Part shown: positions 1 to 9,635 of the stretch, in pieces
How the letters are laid out: every line of letters starts with the position of its first letter
Numbering within the stretch: position 1 is the first letter of the stretch
From: Rhizobium ruizarguesonis
GTDB taxonomy: Bacteria > Pseudomonadota > Alphaproteobacteria > Rhizobiales > Rhizobiaceae
Assembly: GCF_012349115.1 (NCBI RefSeq)
Contig: NZ_PQIG01000001.1
Coordinates: forward strand, 124,001-188,000
Length of the DNA: 64,000 bases
Direction: 5' to 3'
Translations under genes and position numbers: made by a program
The notes under the pieces: model-generated
Database searches by the model: none
What the model was told of the DNA's origin: nothing
What the model saw: the letters and a program-made list of their open reading frames with translations, nothing else

Positions 1-872
1 TATAGAGCCCCGGAACCAGATGATAATCGAGAAACATGCGAGGATCGGGCCGCACGACATCCGTTGCCGTCAGGATATCGACGGCACCCCCGAATTTCAG
101 CAGCACGTCGCCCGCCTTGTTGATCCCTGCGCCGAAGGCCGAGGCGATCATGTCGGCTGCCCCGCCGATAACAGGCGTTCCGGGCGCGAGTCCCGTCGCC
201 TTGGCGGCCTCGTTGGTCACATGGCCAAGCACCTCATGCGAAGCGGCCTTCCTGGGAATGGCGTCCCGCCGCACTCTGGCAAGCCCGATCAGTTCGTCAT
301 CGAGCCTGTCGGTATTGATATCGACGAAGCCCGCTTCCAGCGCCCAGTTCTGCTCGATAGCCTTTTCGCCGGTCAGCTTCCAGTTGATAAAATCATAGGA
401 GCCCAACACAGTGGCAATGCGCTCGAAAACAGCGGGCTCATGCCGGGCCGATCCAGCGCAGCTTCGCCGTCACCAACTGCTGATTGATGCCGTTTCCCGC
501 CCTGGCGAGAAAATCCGCTTCGTTCCATTCGGCCCTAAGTTCCTCGACCTCCTTGCCGCAGCGCCCGTCGCTTTGCTGGATGCTCGGCCTCAGCACGTCG
601 CAGGCGTCATCAAGCAGCACGACGGCCGGCAGCATGCCGGTCACGCCGACGGCCGAGATTTGCCTAGCCTCGATCCCGCTCGTTGCAATCAGTTCGCTGG
701 TGATCTCACAGACATTCGACCACCATTGCGCCGGGTCTTCCTCGGCCCAGCCGTGCTGCGGTGAATGAAGCGTCGACGGCCGTGAGGTGAGGCCGAGCAC
801 GCGGTTCGGCAGTTCGATCAAGATGCCGATGGTGGAGGTGGTGCCGATATCGAGGCCGAGCGTGATGGACAT
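1..872 (-). pseudogene. FGGY-family carbohydrate kinase, frameshifted and cut by window edge
   Basis: Sugar kinase of the FGGY (xylulokinase-like) family, which would phosphorylate a pentose, polyol or ketose in the cytoplasm. The N-terminus has the family ATP-site pattern LGLDIGTTST, then the WAEEDPAQWW segment and the GVTGMLP stretch. Reading leftward, the frame reaches KLRWIGP and stops at about 438. Shifting by one base restores the family sequence at once (HEPAVF, then SYDFINWKLTGEK, ALEAGFVD, GGAADMIASAFGAG) and stays open to base 1. One surplus base in the G/C run at 443-449 explains this, so it is either a true frameshift or a sequencing error. The gene starts 15 bases after the BtpA-like gene and is probably co-transcribed with it and the DeoR gene. 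The start at 872 follows a purine-rich GAGAGG-like ribosome site. Confidence 0.85.
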
Positions 873-887
873 GGCGGTTCCTCTCGT

Positions 888-1688
888 TCAGCGCAGCGCC
901 TCGACGATCTCCATGAAGCGCTTTACCCGGTCGCCGTCGACCGGGTTCCAGGTATTGCCGTCCACCTTGAAATGCGTGCCGATGATGACGCCGCTGGCAA
1001 CGCTCAATATGTCGCGCACATTGTCCTTGTTGACGCCGGTATTGGCAAAGACGGGGACATCCTTGACCGTCTCGCAAACGCGCCTGAGGTCCGATTGATC
1101 GACCGCCTGTCCGGTCAGCGGCCCCGACACCAGGATGGCGTCGGCGAGCGACGAGAACACGGCGCTCTTCGCCCTGAGTTCGATCGGTCGCTGGTCCAGC
1201 GAATGGGCAAATTCCGCGTTGATGTTGAAGAGCATCTTCATCTCTTCGCGGCCGAGGCTATGTCGCAGCCGTGCCGCCTTGGCGCAATCCGGCTGCCAGA
1301 TGCCCATGTCGGAGGCGAAGACGCCGGTGAAGATCTCGCGAACGAAGCTCGCGCCCGTCACCGCGCCGATCGCAACGCTTGCCGACGGATCCCAGAGATA
1401 GTTGACGCCGAACGGCACGGTCAGATGCGGCTTCACCCGCTCGACGATCGACGTCATTGCCGCCAGCCCTTCCGGCGGCGCCTGGAAGACGTAGGGCCGG
1501 TCGTTCTCATTGCCGAACATGATGGCGTCGACGCCGCCCGCCTGCAGCTTCTCGATGTCGGAAAGCACGTCGTCGACGAGCTTGTTCACACCGGCGGCGG
1601 CGTCATAGGCGGGCGAGCCGGGCAGGGCTCCGATATGCGCCATCGCGATGACCGCCTTCTTCTTGACGCCAAAAAAGTCGAAGACCAT
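888..1688 (-). CDS. BtpA/SgcQ family protein
   Basis: 266-residue TIM-barrel-like protein of the BtpA/SgcQ family. Recognisable stretches are AMAHIGALPGSP near the N-terminus, MFGNENDRPY in the middle, and VFANTGVNKDN plus GVIIGTHFK near the C-terminus. BtpA was linked to photosystem I assembly in cyanobacteria. In heterotrophs the family sits in sugar and aldolase-type operons (SgcQ), and the reaction is not firmly known. I chose the ATG at 1688 because AGGGAG lies about seven bases upstream; an upstream extension to 1847 lacks family character. It lies between the DeoR regulator and the sugar kinase on the same strand, so a role in catabolism of a sugar-containing substrate is the reasonable inference. 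Confidence 0.8.
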   Translation of the reverse strand: MVFDFFGVKKKAVIAMAHIGALPGSPAYDAAAGVNKLVDDVLSDIEKLQAGGVDAIMFGNENDRPYVFQAPPEGLAAMTSIVERVKPHLTVPFGVNYLWDPSASVAIGAVTGASFVREIFTGVFASDMGIWQPDCAKAARLRHSLGREEMKMLFNINAEFAHSLDQRPIELRAKSAVFSSLADAILVSGPLTGQAVDQSDLRRVCETVKDVPVFANTGVNKDNVRDILSVASGVIIGTHFKVDGNTWNPVDGDRVKRFMEIVEALR

Positions 1689-1758
1689 GCGGGAACTCCC
1701 TGAAGCGAAATCGAGTGGAACAGTCATCCGCCGGGGGACGGATGCGGGAAAGGGCAAA

Positions 1759-2610
1759 TCAAAGCAGCGGCTGCTCCTCGGGCGCGATGCGCACATCGAC
1801 GCCAGCGGCGGCGAGCGCATCGGCGAGATCGGCCGGCGGCATGGCATCGGTGATCAGCATGTCGAATTGCTGCAGCGGCGCGATATGCACCAGCGACATA
1901 CGCTTGAACTTGGTGGAATCGCAAAGCACCACCTTCTGCGTGGCGCGGCGCAGATAGACCCGCTTCATGTCGGTGTCCTCGAAGGAATAGTCGTAAATTC
2001 CCTGCGCCGTAATCCCGGACACGCCAACGAAGGCGATGTCGAACCAGAGTTCCTCGAATTGCGAAACAGCCGATTGGCTGCTGATCGCCATCTCCTCGCC
2101 ACGCATGCGCCCGCCAGGCAGGTAGACCTCGCCAAAGCCGGTGCCGAGCTGCATGGCGTTGCGCACGCCGTTGGTGAAGATCTTCGTATGCGGCTGGTTG
2201 AGCAGCAGGCCGGACAGCAGATAGGTCGTGGTGCCGACGTCGAGTGCCAGGGTGCGTGCTCCGGCGGCAACGCCTGCCGCTGCCATCGCGATGGCCCGCT
2301 TCGCGGCGGCATTGCGCGTCAGCCGGGATTCGAAAGTCGGCTCCTCGCGGTCGACAGCCTCGTTGGCGATCGGCTCGAAGGCCTTGCCGCTGCGCACCGC
2401 GCCGCCATGGGTGCGCACCAGCCTGCCATCCTTTTCGAGTTCGATCAGGTCGCGGCGGACGGTCATTTCGGAAACGGCAAGCTGGGAGGCGACATCGCTG
2501 ACGGAGACCGCGCCTTTGCGGGCCAGTGTCTCCAGGATGCGCGCATGCCGCACCTGGGCCAGAACCTTCGGTTTTTCCGCTGCGGCGACCATCTGCTGTT
2601 CCGCGTCCAT
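1759..2610 (-). CDS. DeoR/GlpR family transcriptional repressor
   Basis: 283-residue regulator. The N-terminal winged helix-turn-helix has the DeoR-family signature: RHARILETLARKGAVSVSD, then VSEMTVRRDLIELEKDGRLVRTHGG (roughly residues 20-65). The C-terminal sugar-phosphate-sensing domain includes LALDVGTTTYLL and VLCDSTKFKR. Such proteins usually repress an adjacent catabolic operon until a phosphorylated intermediate binds, which fits a kinase two genes downstream. ATG at 2610 is preferred; a TTG ten codons upstream keeps the frame open but has no better ribosome site. The divergent SDR gene begins about 165 bases away, and the AT-rich gap between them is the likely operator region. Confidence 0.92.
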   Translation of the reverse strand: MDAEQQMVAAAEKPKVLAQVRHARILETLARKGAVSVSDVASQLAVSEMTVRRDLIELEKDGRLVRTHGGAVRSGKAFEPIANEAVDREEPTFESRLTRNAAAKRAIAMAAAGVAAGARTLALDVGTTTYLLSGLLLNQPHTKIFTNGVRNAMQLGTGFGEVYLPGGRMRGEEMAISSQSAVSQFEELWFDIAFVGVSGITAQGIYDYSFEDTDMKRVYLRRATQKVVLCDSTKFKRMSLVHIAPLQQFDMLITDAMPPADLADALAAAGVDVRIAPEEQPLL

Positions 2611-2725
2611 GATACCGTTCTCATCCTCCCGCCGTCGCAACTCGTGGCTACTATTGTCTGATTGTTGCTCCCTATGTATCGAATGACTCGAACAAATTCA
2701 AACATAAATTTTTCTTGTTGTGTAT

Positions 2726-2734
2726 GATTTTGTT
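2726..2734. promoter_or_regulatory. Candidate operator word shared with 8007-8015
   Basis: The AT-rich gap between the DeoR gene and the SDR gene contains GATTTTGTT, the reverse complement of AACAAAATC found at 8007-8015 in the other divergent promoter of this island. Flanks are also partly alike (CAACAAAATCATAC here, AAACAAAATCGCAC there). It may be a site for the DeoR regulator, but a shared nine-base word in two AT-rich gaps can arise by chance. Confidence 0.25.
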
Positions 2735-2774
2735 GTTATATGATCGGTGATGTTTCCAGTCGATGAGGGCGAAC

Positions 2775-3560
2775 ATGCAGTCTCCGAGCTTTCCAGAACT
2801 ATCCGGCAAGCGTGCGATCGTAACCGGCGGGGCGACTGGGATAGGGCGCGCGATCGCGACCTCGCTCTCCCGCCAGTCGATTCAGGTGGCGATCTGCGAC
2901 ATCAACCTGGCGGCCGCCGAACAGACGGCGGCCGAGATCGGCAACGGCGCCACTGCCTATGCGATCGACGTTCGCAAGCGCGCCTCCGTCGAGGCGACCT
3001 TTTCCGAGGTGGTCGAGAGGACAGGCGGTTACGAGATCCTCTGCGCCAATGCCGGCGTCTCCACGATGCAGCATGCGCTGGAACTGACCGACGAGGAATG
3101 GGACTATAATTTCGACGTCAACATTCGCGGCATCTTCCTGACCAACCAGATTGCCGCCCGGCACTTTACGAGCACCGGCACCGGCGTCATCGTCAACACC
3201 GCCTCGCTCGCCGCAAAGATCGGCGCACCGTTGCTGGCTCATTATTCCGCCAGCAAGTTTGCTGTGCTCGGCTGGACGCAGGCGCTCGCCCGCGAGCTCG
3301 CAGCTTCAGGCATTCGCGTCAACGCCGTCTGCCCCGGTTTCGTCAAGACCGGCATGCAGGAACGCGAGATCGCCTGGGAAGCGAGCCTGCGCGGCGTCAC
3401 GCCCGAACGCGTCGTTGCGGATTATATCGCCCAGACGCCGCTCGGCCGGCTGGAAACGCCTGAAGACGTGGCCGACGTCGTCGTTTTCCTCTGCTCGAAT
3501 TCGGCCCGCTTCATGACCGGGCAGGGCGTCAACGTCACCGGCGGCGTCTACACGACCTGA
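2775..3560 (+). CDS. SDR family NAD(P)-dependent oxidoreductase
   Basis: 261-residue classical short-chain dehydrogenase. It has the cofactor-binding TGGATGIG at residues 17-24, NAG at 92-94, and the catalytic set Ser144, Tyr157 and Lys161 (YSASK). CPGFVKTGM and a C-terminal GQGVNVTGG are also typical of sugar/polyol or 3-oxoacyl-type members. It probably oxidises a hydroxyl of the sugar or polyol handled by this island. I chose ATG 2775 because AGGG lies five bases upstream; an in-frame ATG at 2763 is possible. The ABC ATPase gene follows 47 bases later on the same strand, so the two are likely one operon, transcribed away from the DeoR gene. Confidence 0.9.
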   Translation: MQSPSFPELSGKRAIVTGGATGIGRAIATSLSRQSIQVAICDINLAAAEQTAAEIGNGATAYAIDVRKRASVEATFSEVVERTGGYEILCANAGVSTMQHALELTDEEWDYNFDVNIRGIFLTNQIAARHFTSTGTGVIVNTASLAAKIGAPLLAHYSASKFAVLGWTQALARELAASGIRVNAVCPGFVKTGMQEREIAWEASLRGVTPERVVADYIAQTPLGRLETPEDVADVVVFLCSNSARFMTGQGVNVTGGVYTT

Positions 3561-3607
3561 CCCGTCCAGGACCTGCAACAGGCCTCCCCGTTCAGCAAGG
3601 AAAGAGC

Positions 3608-4756
<1,149 letters not shown>

Positions 4757-4768
4757 CGTTGTGTCTCT

Positions 4769-5587
4769 TTAGTGAATGCCCTTCGTCAGGCCCTGCACGA
4801 AATAACGGTTGAGGAAAAGCACGATCAGTACGATCGGGATCGTCGAAAAATGCGCCAGCGCGCCGAGCGTGCCCCAGGTGATGTCCTTCGTTCCATAGGC
4901 TGAAAGCAGCGCCACCGAGATCGGCTTGGAATCGAGCCGGGTGAGAAACATCGGGTAGAGGAAGTCGTTCCAGGAAAACATCAGGCAGAACAGCGTGGAG
5001 GCGACGACGCCTGAGCGCACCGCTGGCAGCGCCACGCGCCAGAAGGAGCCGAAAAGCGTGCAGCCATCTGTCAGCGCTGCCTCTTCCAGCTCCTTCGGCA
5101 GGCTGCGGAAATAGGAAAACATCATCCAGGTGACGAAGGCCGAATTCAGCATCGCGTTGATGAGCACGACGGAGATCCAGCTGCCGAGCAGCCCGATATC
5201 GCGCATCATCAGATAGAAGGGGATCAGCGCCGCCACCGCCGGCACCATGCGGATCGCCATGAAGAAATAGGCAACGGCAATGGCATAGCGGCTGGTCGAG
5301 CGTGCCAGCGCATAGCCTGCCGGCACGCCGAGAAGCAGCGACAGGATCACCGAACCGCCCGCGATCAGCAGGCTTGACGATACGAGGCTCCAGACGTCGA
5401 ACAGGCGGAAGACCGTCGCGAACTGCTCGAGGGTTGGTGTAAAAGTCAGTTTTGGCGGGATCGAGAAGATGTCGCGCGACGGCTTGTAGGCGGTCGATGC
5501 CAGCCACAGGAAGGGCAGCAGGAAAAAGGCGAGCATGACAAGGATGAAGGCGCGCTCGCCGATGCGGCTCAAGGTGCGTGTGCTCAT
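4769..5587 (-). CDS. Carbohydrate ABC transporter permease (MalG type)
   Basis: 272-residue inner-membrane permease with about six hydrophobic segments. The cytoplasmic EAA loop that docks on the ATPase reads EEAALTDGCTLFGSFWRVALP (about residues 168-188). An N-terminal signal-anchor helix and the ending YFVQGLTKGIH are characteristic of the MalG/UgpE-like second permease of CUT1 systems. It overlaps the upstream permease gene by four bases (ATGA), showing translational coupling. It forms the channel with the neighbouring permease, receives substrate from the binding protein and is powered by the ATPase encoded convergently. Confidence 0.92.
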   Translation of the reverse strand: MSTRTLSRIGERAFILVMLAFFLLPFLWLASTAYKPSRDIFSIPPKLTFTPTLEQFATVFRLFDVWSLVSSSLLIAGGSVILSLLLGVPAGYALARSTSRYAIAVAYFFMAIRMVPAVAALIPFYLMMRDIGLLGSWISVVLINAMLNSAFVTWMMFSYFRSLPKELEEAALTDGCTLFGSFWRVALPAVRSGVVASTLFCLMFSWNDFLYPMFLTRLDSKPISVALLSAYGTKDITWGTLGALAHFSTIPIVLIVLFLNRYFVQGLTKGIH

Positions 5588-6525
5588 CGCCCGTTCGCCT
5601 TTCTGTCCGCCTTGCGGATCAACAGGATGAAGCCTGCCGCGATTACGGCGATGCAGATCAGTGTCAGGTTGGAGATCGCCGAGGCGCGGCCGATATTGAA
5701 GAATTCCAGACCCTGTTTCACCGCATGCAGCATCAGCGTGTTGGTCGCGTTGCCCGGCCCGCCGCCCGTCGTCACGTAAACGCTATCGAAGATGCGGAAG
5801 GCATCGATGGTGCGCAGCGTCAGCGCCAGCAGGATCGAAGGCAGCATCAGGGGAATGACGATGATCCTCAGCCGCTGCAGCGCCGTTGCCCCGTCCACTT
5901 CCGATGCCTCGAGAATATCGCCCGGCAGCGCTTTCAGGCCAGCCAGCAGGATCAGCGCCACCAGCGGCGTCCATTCCCATATGTCCACGAAGATAAGGGT
6001 CGCCAGCGCCGAACTCGGATTGGCAAAAAGCCCACGCGGATCGGAAAGCCCGAACTCGGCGAGATAATAGCCGACAAGCCCGTAATCGGAGAGCAGCAGC
6101 GCCCGGAAGATCAGTCCGACCACCAGCGGCGTGATCGTCACCGGTATCAGGATCAGCGCGAGGCAGATCCGGTTGAAGCGGTCATCGCGCCAGAGCGCCA
6201 GCGCAATGGCAAAGCCGAGCAGCAGTTCGACAGTCACAGCGCCGACGGTGAAGATGACGGTATTGACGAAGGCCCCGCGTGTCACCGGGTCGGAGAGAAG
6301 GTCGATATAGTTGCCGAGGCCGACGAAATGCGTCCGCGCCGGCTTCAGCAGATTATATTCGTAGAGGCTGAACCAGATGCCCTGCGCCAGCGGCCAGACG
6401 CCGATGACGAGCACGTAGATGACGGCCGGCAGTGTCATCAGGATGAAGAACAACCGCCTGCGCTCGAGATAGGAAACGCTCAAGGCCGGGGAGGGCTTCA
6501 GCGCGGAAGTGAGGGATAGGGTCAC
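5584..6525 (-). CDS. Carbohydrate ABC transporter permease (MalF/UgpA type)
   Basis: 313-residue inner-membrane permease with about six transmembrane segments. The first helix lies in the RRRLFFILMTLPAVIYVLVI region. The EAA loop reads EASEVDGATALQRLRIIVIP (about residue 210 on). An N-terminal cytoplasmic leader before the first helix is typical of the MalF/UgpA class. It is followed by the second permease with an ATGA overlap. The binding-protein gene lies about 150 bases upstream, with a GC-rich hairpin in the gap, an arrangement that usually allows more binding protein than permease to be made. Confidence 0.92.
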   Translation of the reverse strand: MTLSLTSALKPSPALSVSYLERRRLFFILMTLPAVIYVLVIGVWPLAQGIWFSLYEYNLLKPARTHFVGLGNYIDLLSDPVTRGAFVNTVIFTVGAVTVELLLGFAIALALWRDDRFNRICLALILIPVTITPLVVGLIFRALLLSDYGLVGYYLAEFGLSDPRGLFANPSSALATLIFVDIWEWTPLVALILLAGLKALPGDILEASEVDGATALQRLRIIVIPLMLPSILLALTLRTIDAFRIFDSVYVTTGGGPGNATNTLMLHAVKQGLEFFNIGRASAISNLTLICIAVIAAGFILLIRKADRKANGR

Positions 6526-6630
6526 GTCATGTCCATCGGGTTCCTGGTTCGATGCGCGTCCCGGGGATCGAGCCCGGGGCTCACCCGATCATGAAGCCCG
6601 AGGCGCATCGGATCAATGGTCTCGAAATGG

Positions 6631-6659
6631 CAGGGCCGCGACATAGGCCGCGGCCCCTG
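6631..6659 (-). terminator. GC-rich hairpin between binding-protein and permease genes
   Basis: GGGCCGCG at 6633-6640 and CGCGGCCC at 6649-6656 form a perfect eight-base-pair stem with an eight-base loop, about 20 bases past the stop of the binding-protein gene. No long T-run follows on the minus strand. It is therefore more likely an RNA-stabilising or attenuating hairpin inside the operon than a strong terminator. Confidence 0.5.
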
Positions 6660-6677
6660 GGAGGAACCGTTTTGTTC

Positions 6678-7964
6678 TCAGAAGAGCTTTGCGGCGGCTT
6701 CCTGAGCTGCGTCGAGCGCCTTCTTGGGATCGGCATTGCCAACGAGCACGTCGTTGACGGCGGTGCCGAGCAGGTCCTGAATCTCTGGATATTGCGGGAT
6801 GCGCGGACGATATTCGCCGTCACCATGCTCGAAGGTTTCGGCGATGACAGGCAGGAAGGGGAACTTCTTCAGCAGATCGGGATCGGTCATCTCGCTCTTG
6901 CGCAGGAAGCTGCCGGCGCCCATCATGTTGAATTCCTTGTGCACCGGCGGACTGAGCAGCCACTTGATGAAGGCCCAGGCGGCTTCCTTCTGCGTGTCCT
7001 TGATGCCGGCGTTGATCGCCATGCCCCAACCGCCGATCCCATAGACCTTCGGAAGGCCAGCGCCGCGGGGCGCCGTCGTGATCGCCACCTTGTCGACGAT
7101 CTTGGAAATCGACGGATCATAATAGCCGGGCGCGCCGACCGACCATGTCTGCATGGTCGCGGCAATGCCCTGGCGGAAGCTTTCCTCGCGTCCGCCCCAG
7201 TCATAATTAACGGCGCCGGGAGGTGCCGCTTTCATGAAGAGGTCCTTATAGACGGTCAGGCTCTTGATATTAGCTTCGGAATTCAGCGCCGGCTTGCCGT
7301 CGGAGCCGAGGATCGAACCGCCCATCTCGGTATTGTACTGCATCCAATCCTGGGCGACCGCCGGGCCTTTCTGGCCGTTGGCGACGAAGCCGTAGATCTT
7401 CTTGCTGGGGTCGGTCAGCTTGTAGGCGGCCTCGACCATTTCCTCCATCGTCGTCGGCGCCTTCAGGCCGGCGGCGTCGAAGAGATCCTTGCGATAGGCA
7501 AGCACGTTGGCATAACCGGCAAAGGGAAAGGCGACCTGCTTGTCTCCCCAGTGGCCAAGCGCGTTGAGAAGCGTCGGATAGATGTCGTCGAGCTTCAGTT
7601 CGGCGGCGTCGCGCTTCATCCACTCGGTGAGATCGACGGTGTATTTGTTTTCGGCATATTGGCCCGCCCAGACGATGTCCATCGTCACCAGGTCATAGCC
7701 GCCGGTGCCGCCGACGAAATCGGTCGTGGTCTTGGTCAGCAGCGAGCCGTAATCGAGAATGTCGACCTTGACGTTGGCGCCCGTCTCCTCGGTGAACTTA
7801 GGGGCGATGGCAGCCAGAACAGCGGCGAACTGGTCGTTCTGCGAGGCAAGCGTGAGCGTGATGCCTTCATATTTCTTGTCGGCGCCGATGGCGGAGCCCA
7901 CAAATGCGACCGAGACGAGGCCCGCGATCGCCAATTTCCGTGTGAGACTGTTGAGCGATTTCAT
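6678..7964 (-). CDS. ABC transporter extracellular substrate-binding protein (sugar family 1)
   Basis: 428-residue periplasmic binding protein. The start at 7964 is supported by GGGGAG seven bases upstream and by an immediate Sec signal peptide (KSLNSLTRKLAIAGLVSVAF, cleavage near SAIGA-DKK). The mature part has the family-1 pattern: ITLTLASQNDQ, PKFTEETGANVKVDILDYGSL, YDLVTMDIVWAGQYAE, then PYAGYANVLAYRKD-type contacts, and WAFIKWLLSPPVHKEF near the C-terminus. It captures the substrate outside the inner membrane for the two downstream permeases. The ligand cannot be read from the sequence. The neighbouring base deaminases hint that it may be something other than a plain sugar. Confidence 0.92.
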   Translation of the reverse strand: MKSLNSLTRKLAIAGLVSVAFVGSAIGADKKYEGITLTLASQNDQFAAVLAAIAPKFTEETGANVKVDILDYGSLLTKTTTDFVGGTGGYDLVTMDIVWAGQYAENKYTVDLTEWMKRDAAELKLDDIYPTLLNALGHWGDKQVAFPFAGYANVLAYRKDLFDAAGLKAPTTMEEMVEAAYKLTDPSKKIYGFVANGQKGPAVAQDWMQYNTEMGGSILGSDGKPALNSEANIKSLTVYKDLFMKAAPPGAVNYDWGGREESFRQGIAATMQTWSVGAPGYYDPSISKIVDKVAITTAPRGAGLPKVYGIGGWGMAINAGIKDTQKEAAWAFIKWLLSPPVHKEFNMMGAGSFLRKSEMTDPDLLKKFPFLPVIAETFEHGDGEYRPRIPQYPEIQDLLGTAVNDVLVGNADPKKALDAAQEAAAKLF

Positions 7965-8019
7965 ATTTGCTCCCCTTTTTTGATTGGCTTGAGGCACTAT
8001 ACATCAAACAAAATCGCAC

Positions 8020-8033
8020 TCAAGCGCACTTGA
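8020..8033. promoter_or_regulatory. Palindrome and promoter element in the divergent gap
   Basis: The AT-rich gap between the binding-protein gene (leftward) and the flavoprotein gene (rightward) contains the perfect inverted repeat TCAAG-CGCA-CTTGA. It overlaps a perfect -35 hexamer TTGACA (8030-8035) facing right, though the -10 box is imprecise (TAAAAA near 8051). The shared word AACAAAATC lies just upstream at 8007-8015. This is a plausible operator controlling both transcripts. Confidence 0.35.
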
Positions 8034-8183
8034 CAAAAAAGCACAAACATTAAAAATCACAAATTAGAACATATTCGCGCAGAAATGTCCATATTTTGTG
8101 CGCGTTGCATAAAAAATAGCAGGGAGTTGATCATTCCCTGCGCGTCTATACTGTCCTGTCCACCGCGCACGAGCTGCACATTC

Positions 8184-9635
8184 ATGAAGACCACGCCGGA
8201 CGAGCGCCTGAGAGAGCTGGAACGTCGCGCCCATGATGAAATGGTGCGCATAGAAGCCCTCTGCGCCGACTGGCCGACGCTCGGCGATGAGGACCGCGAC
8301 GACCTGCATTCCGTCGTGATCTGCGGTGCTGGCCTCTCCGGCCTGTCGATCGCCTTTGCCCTGAAGCGGCGCGGCATCAGGTCCGTTCATGTGATCGATC
8401 AGAGCGACGAGGGCCGCGAAGGCCCCTGGATCACCTGCGCCCGCATGCAGACCCTGCGTTCGCCGAAATATCTCTCAGGCCCGGATCTCGGCATCCCGAG
8501 CCTGACGCTGCGTTCCTGGTACGAGGCGCTGAATGGCGCCGACGCCTGGGAAGCGCTCGACAAGATCAGCCGCCAGGACTGGATGGCCTATCTCGTCTGG
8601 TTTCGAAGGACCGTCGGTATCGACGTCGAAAATAGCACGACGCTTTCCTCGATCAGTCAGACGGAAGGCGGACTTGCTCTCACGCTGTCAAAGGCTGACG
8701 GCACCAGCCGCAGGATCACCTGCCGCCAGCTGGTGATGGCGACCGGCATCGACGGCTGCGGCGGCCCGCGCATACCCACGATGGTCAAGGCGCTGCCGAA
8801 ATCCACCTGGACGCATAGCAACGAACCGATAGCGATCGATTTCCTAAAGGGCAGGGATGTCGCGATCCTTGGCGGCGGCACGTCGAGCTTCGACTGGGCG
8901 GTGGCGGCGCTCGAAACCGGCGCCCGAGAGGTGACGATGTTTGCGCGAAGTGCCGATCTGCCGCGCACCGAGGTTCTCGCCTGGACAAACTTTCCCGGCT
9001 TCCTCGGCCATTTCGCCGACCTGCCGGATCTGGAGCGCTGGCGCTTCGCCCACCTCTACTTCAATTTCAAGGTGCCGCCGACCCAGGAGCAATATGACCG
9101 GGCTTGTAGCCACCCTGGTTTCACCATGCAGCTCGGTTGTGGTGTCCGTGAACTCTCGATGGACGGCGGCAAGGTCAAGCTGACGACCGCAAACGGCACT
9201 TATCATGCCGATCATCTCCTGCTCGGCACCGGTTACGAGATTAATTTCGCACTCAGGCCCGAGCTTGCCGGCCTCGTCGAGGCCGCAGCGCTTTGGAAGG
9301 ATTGTTTCCAGCCGCCACAGGGAGAGGAGAATGCCTTGCTTGCCGGCTATCCCTATCTCGGCCCCGGTTTCGAACTCACGCCCAGATATGCCGAAGCCGG
9401 CTGGGTTTCACGCATCCATATGTTCAATACCGGCGCGCTGGCGAGCCTTGGCCCGATCAGCAATGGCGTCACCGGGCTCAAATACGGCGTGCCGCGCATC
9501 GTCGGCGCGCTGGTGAAAGCGCTGTTCATCGACGATTCCAACCGGTATCTTGCAGCATTGGCCGCCTATGACGAACCGCATTTCGATCCCGGCATAGACG
9601 AGGACGTCATGACACCAAGGGAGGTTTTGGCATGA
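8184..9635 (+). CDS. FAD-dependent oxidoreductase, flavin monooxygenase-like
   Basis: 483-residue cytoplasmic flavoprotein. A Rossmann FAD site, VVICGAGLSGLSIAFALKRRG, lies at about residues 47-67. A second nucleotide site, AILGGGTSSFDWAVAALETGA, lies in the middle and would bind NADPH. TGYEINF near the C-terminal third resembles the closing motif of flavin monooxygenases. The arrangement suits a group B monooxygenase (N-hydroxylating or Baeyer-Villiger type), but the reaction is not determined. I chose ATG 8184; an upstream in-frame ATG at 8085 would add a Cys-rich non-family leader. It overlaps the next gene by four bases, so the two products are probably made in fixed ratio. Confidence 0.85.
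   Translation: MKTTPDERLRELERRAHDEMVRIEALCADWPTLGDEDRDDLHSVVICGAGLSGLSIAFALKRRGIRSVHVIDQSDEGREGPWITCARMQTLRSPKYLSGPDLGIPSLTLRSWYEALNGADAWEALDKISRQDWMAYLVWFRRTVGIDVENSTTLSSISQTEGGLALTLSKADGTSRRITCRQLVMATGIDGCGGPRIPTMVKALPKSTWTHSNEPIAIDFLKGRDVAILGGGTSSFDWAVAALETGAREVTMFARSADLPRTEVLAWTNFPGFLGHFADLPDLERWRFAHLYFNFKVPPTQEQYDRACSHPGFTMQLGCGVRELSMDGGKVKLTTANGTYHADHLLLGTGYEINFALRPELAGLVEAAALWKDCFQPPQGEENALLAGYPYLGPGFELTPRYAEAGWVSRIHMFNTGALASLGPISNGVTGLKYGVPRIVGALVKALFIDDSNRYLAALAAYDEPHFDPGIDEDVMTPREVLA

Noticed and set aside
5578..6519. A long + strand frame opposite the first permease
   Set aside because: It is rich in Gln, Arg and Asp with no domain pattern, and is the mirror of a membrane protein gene.
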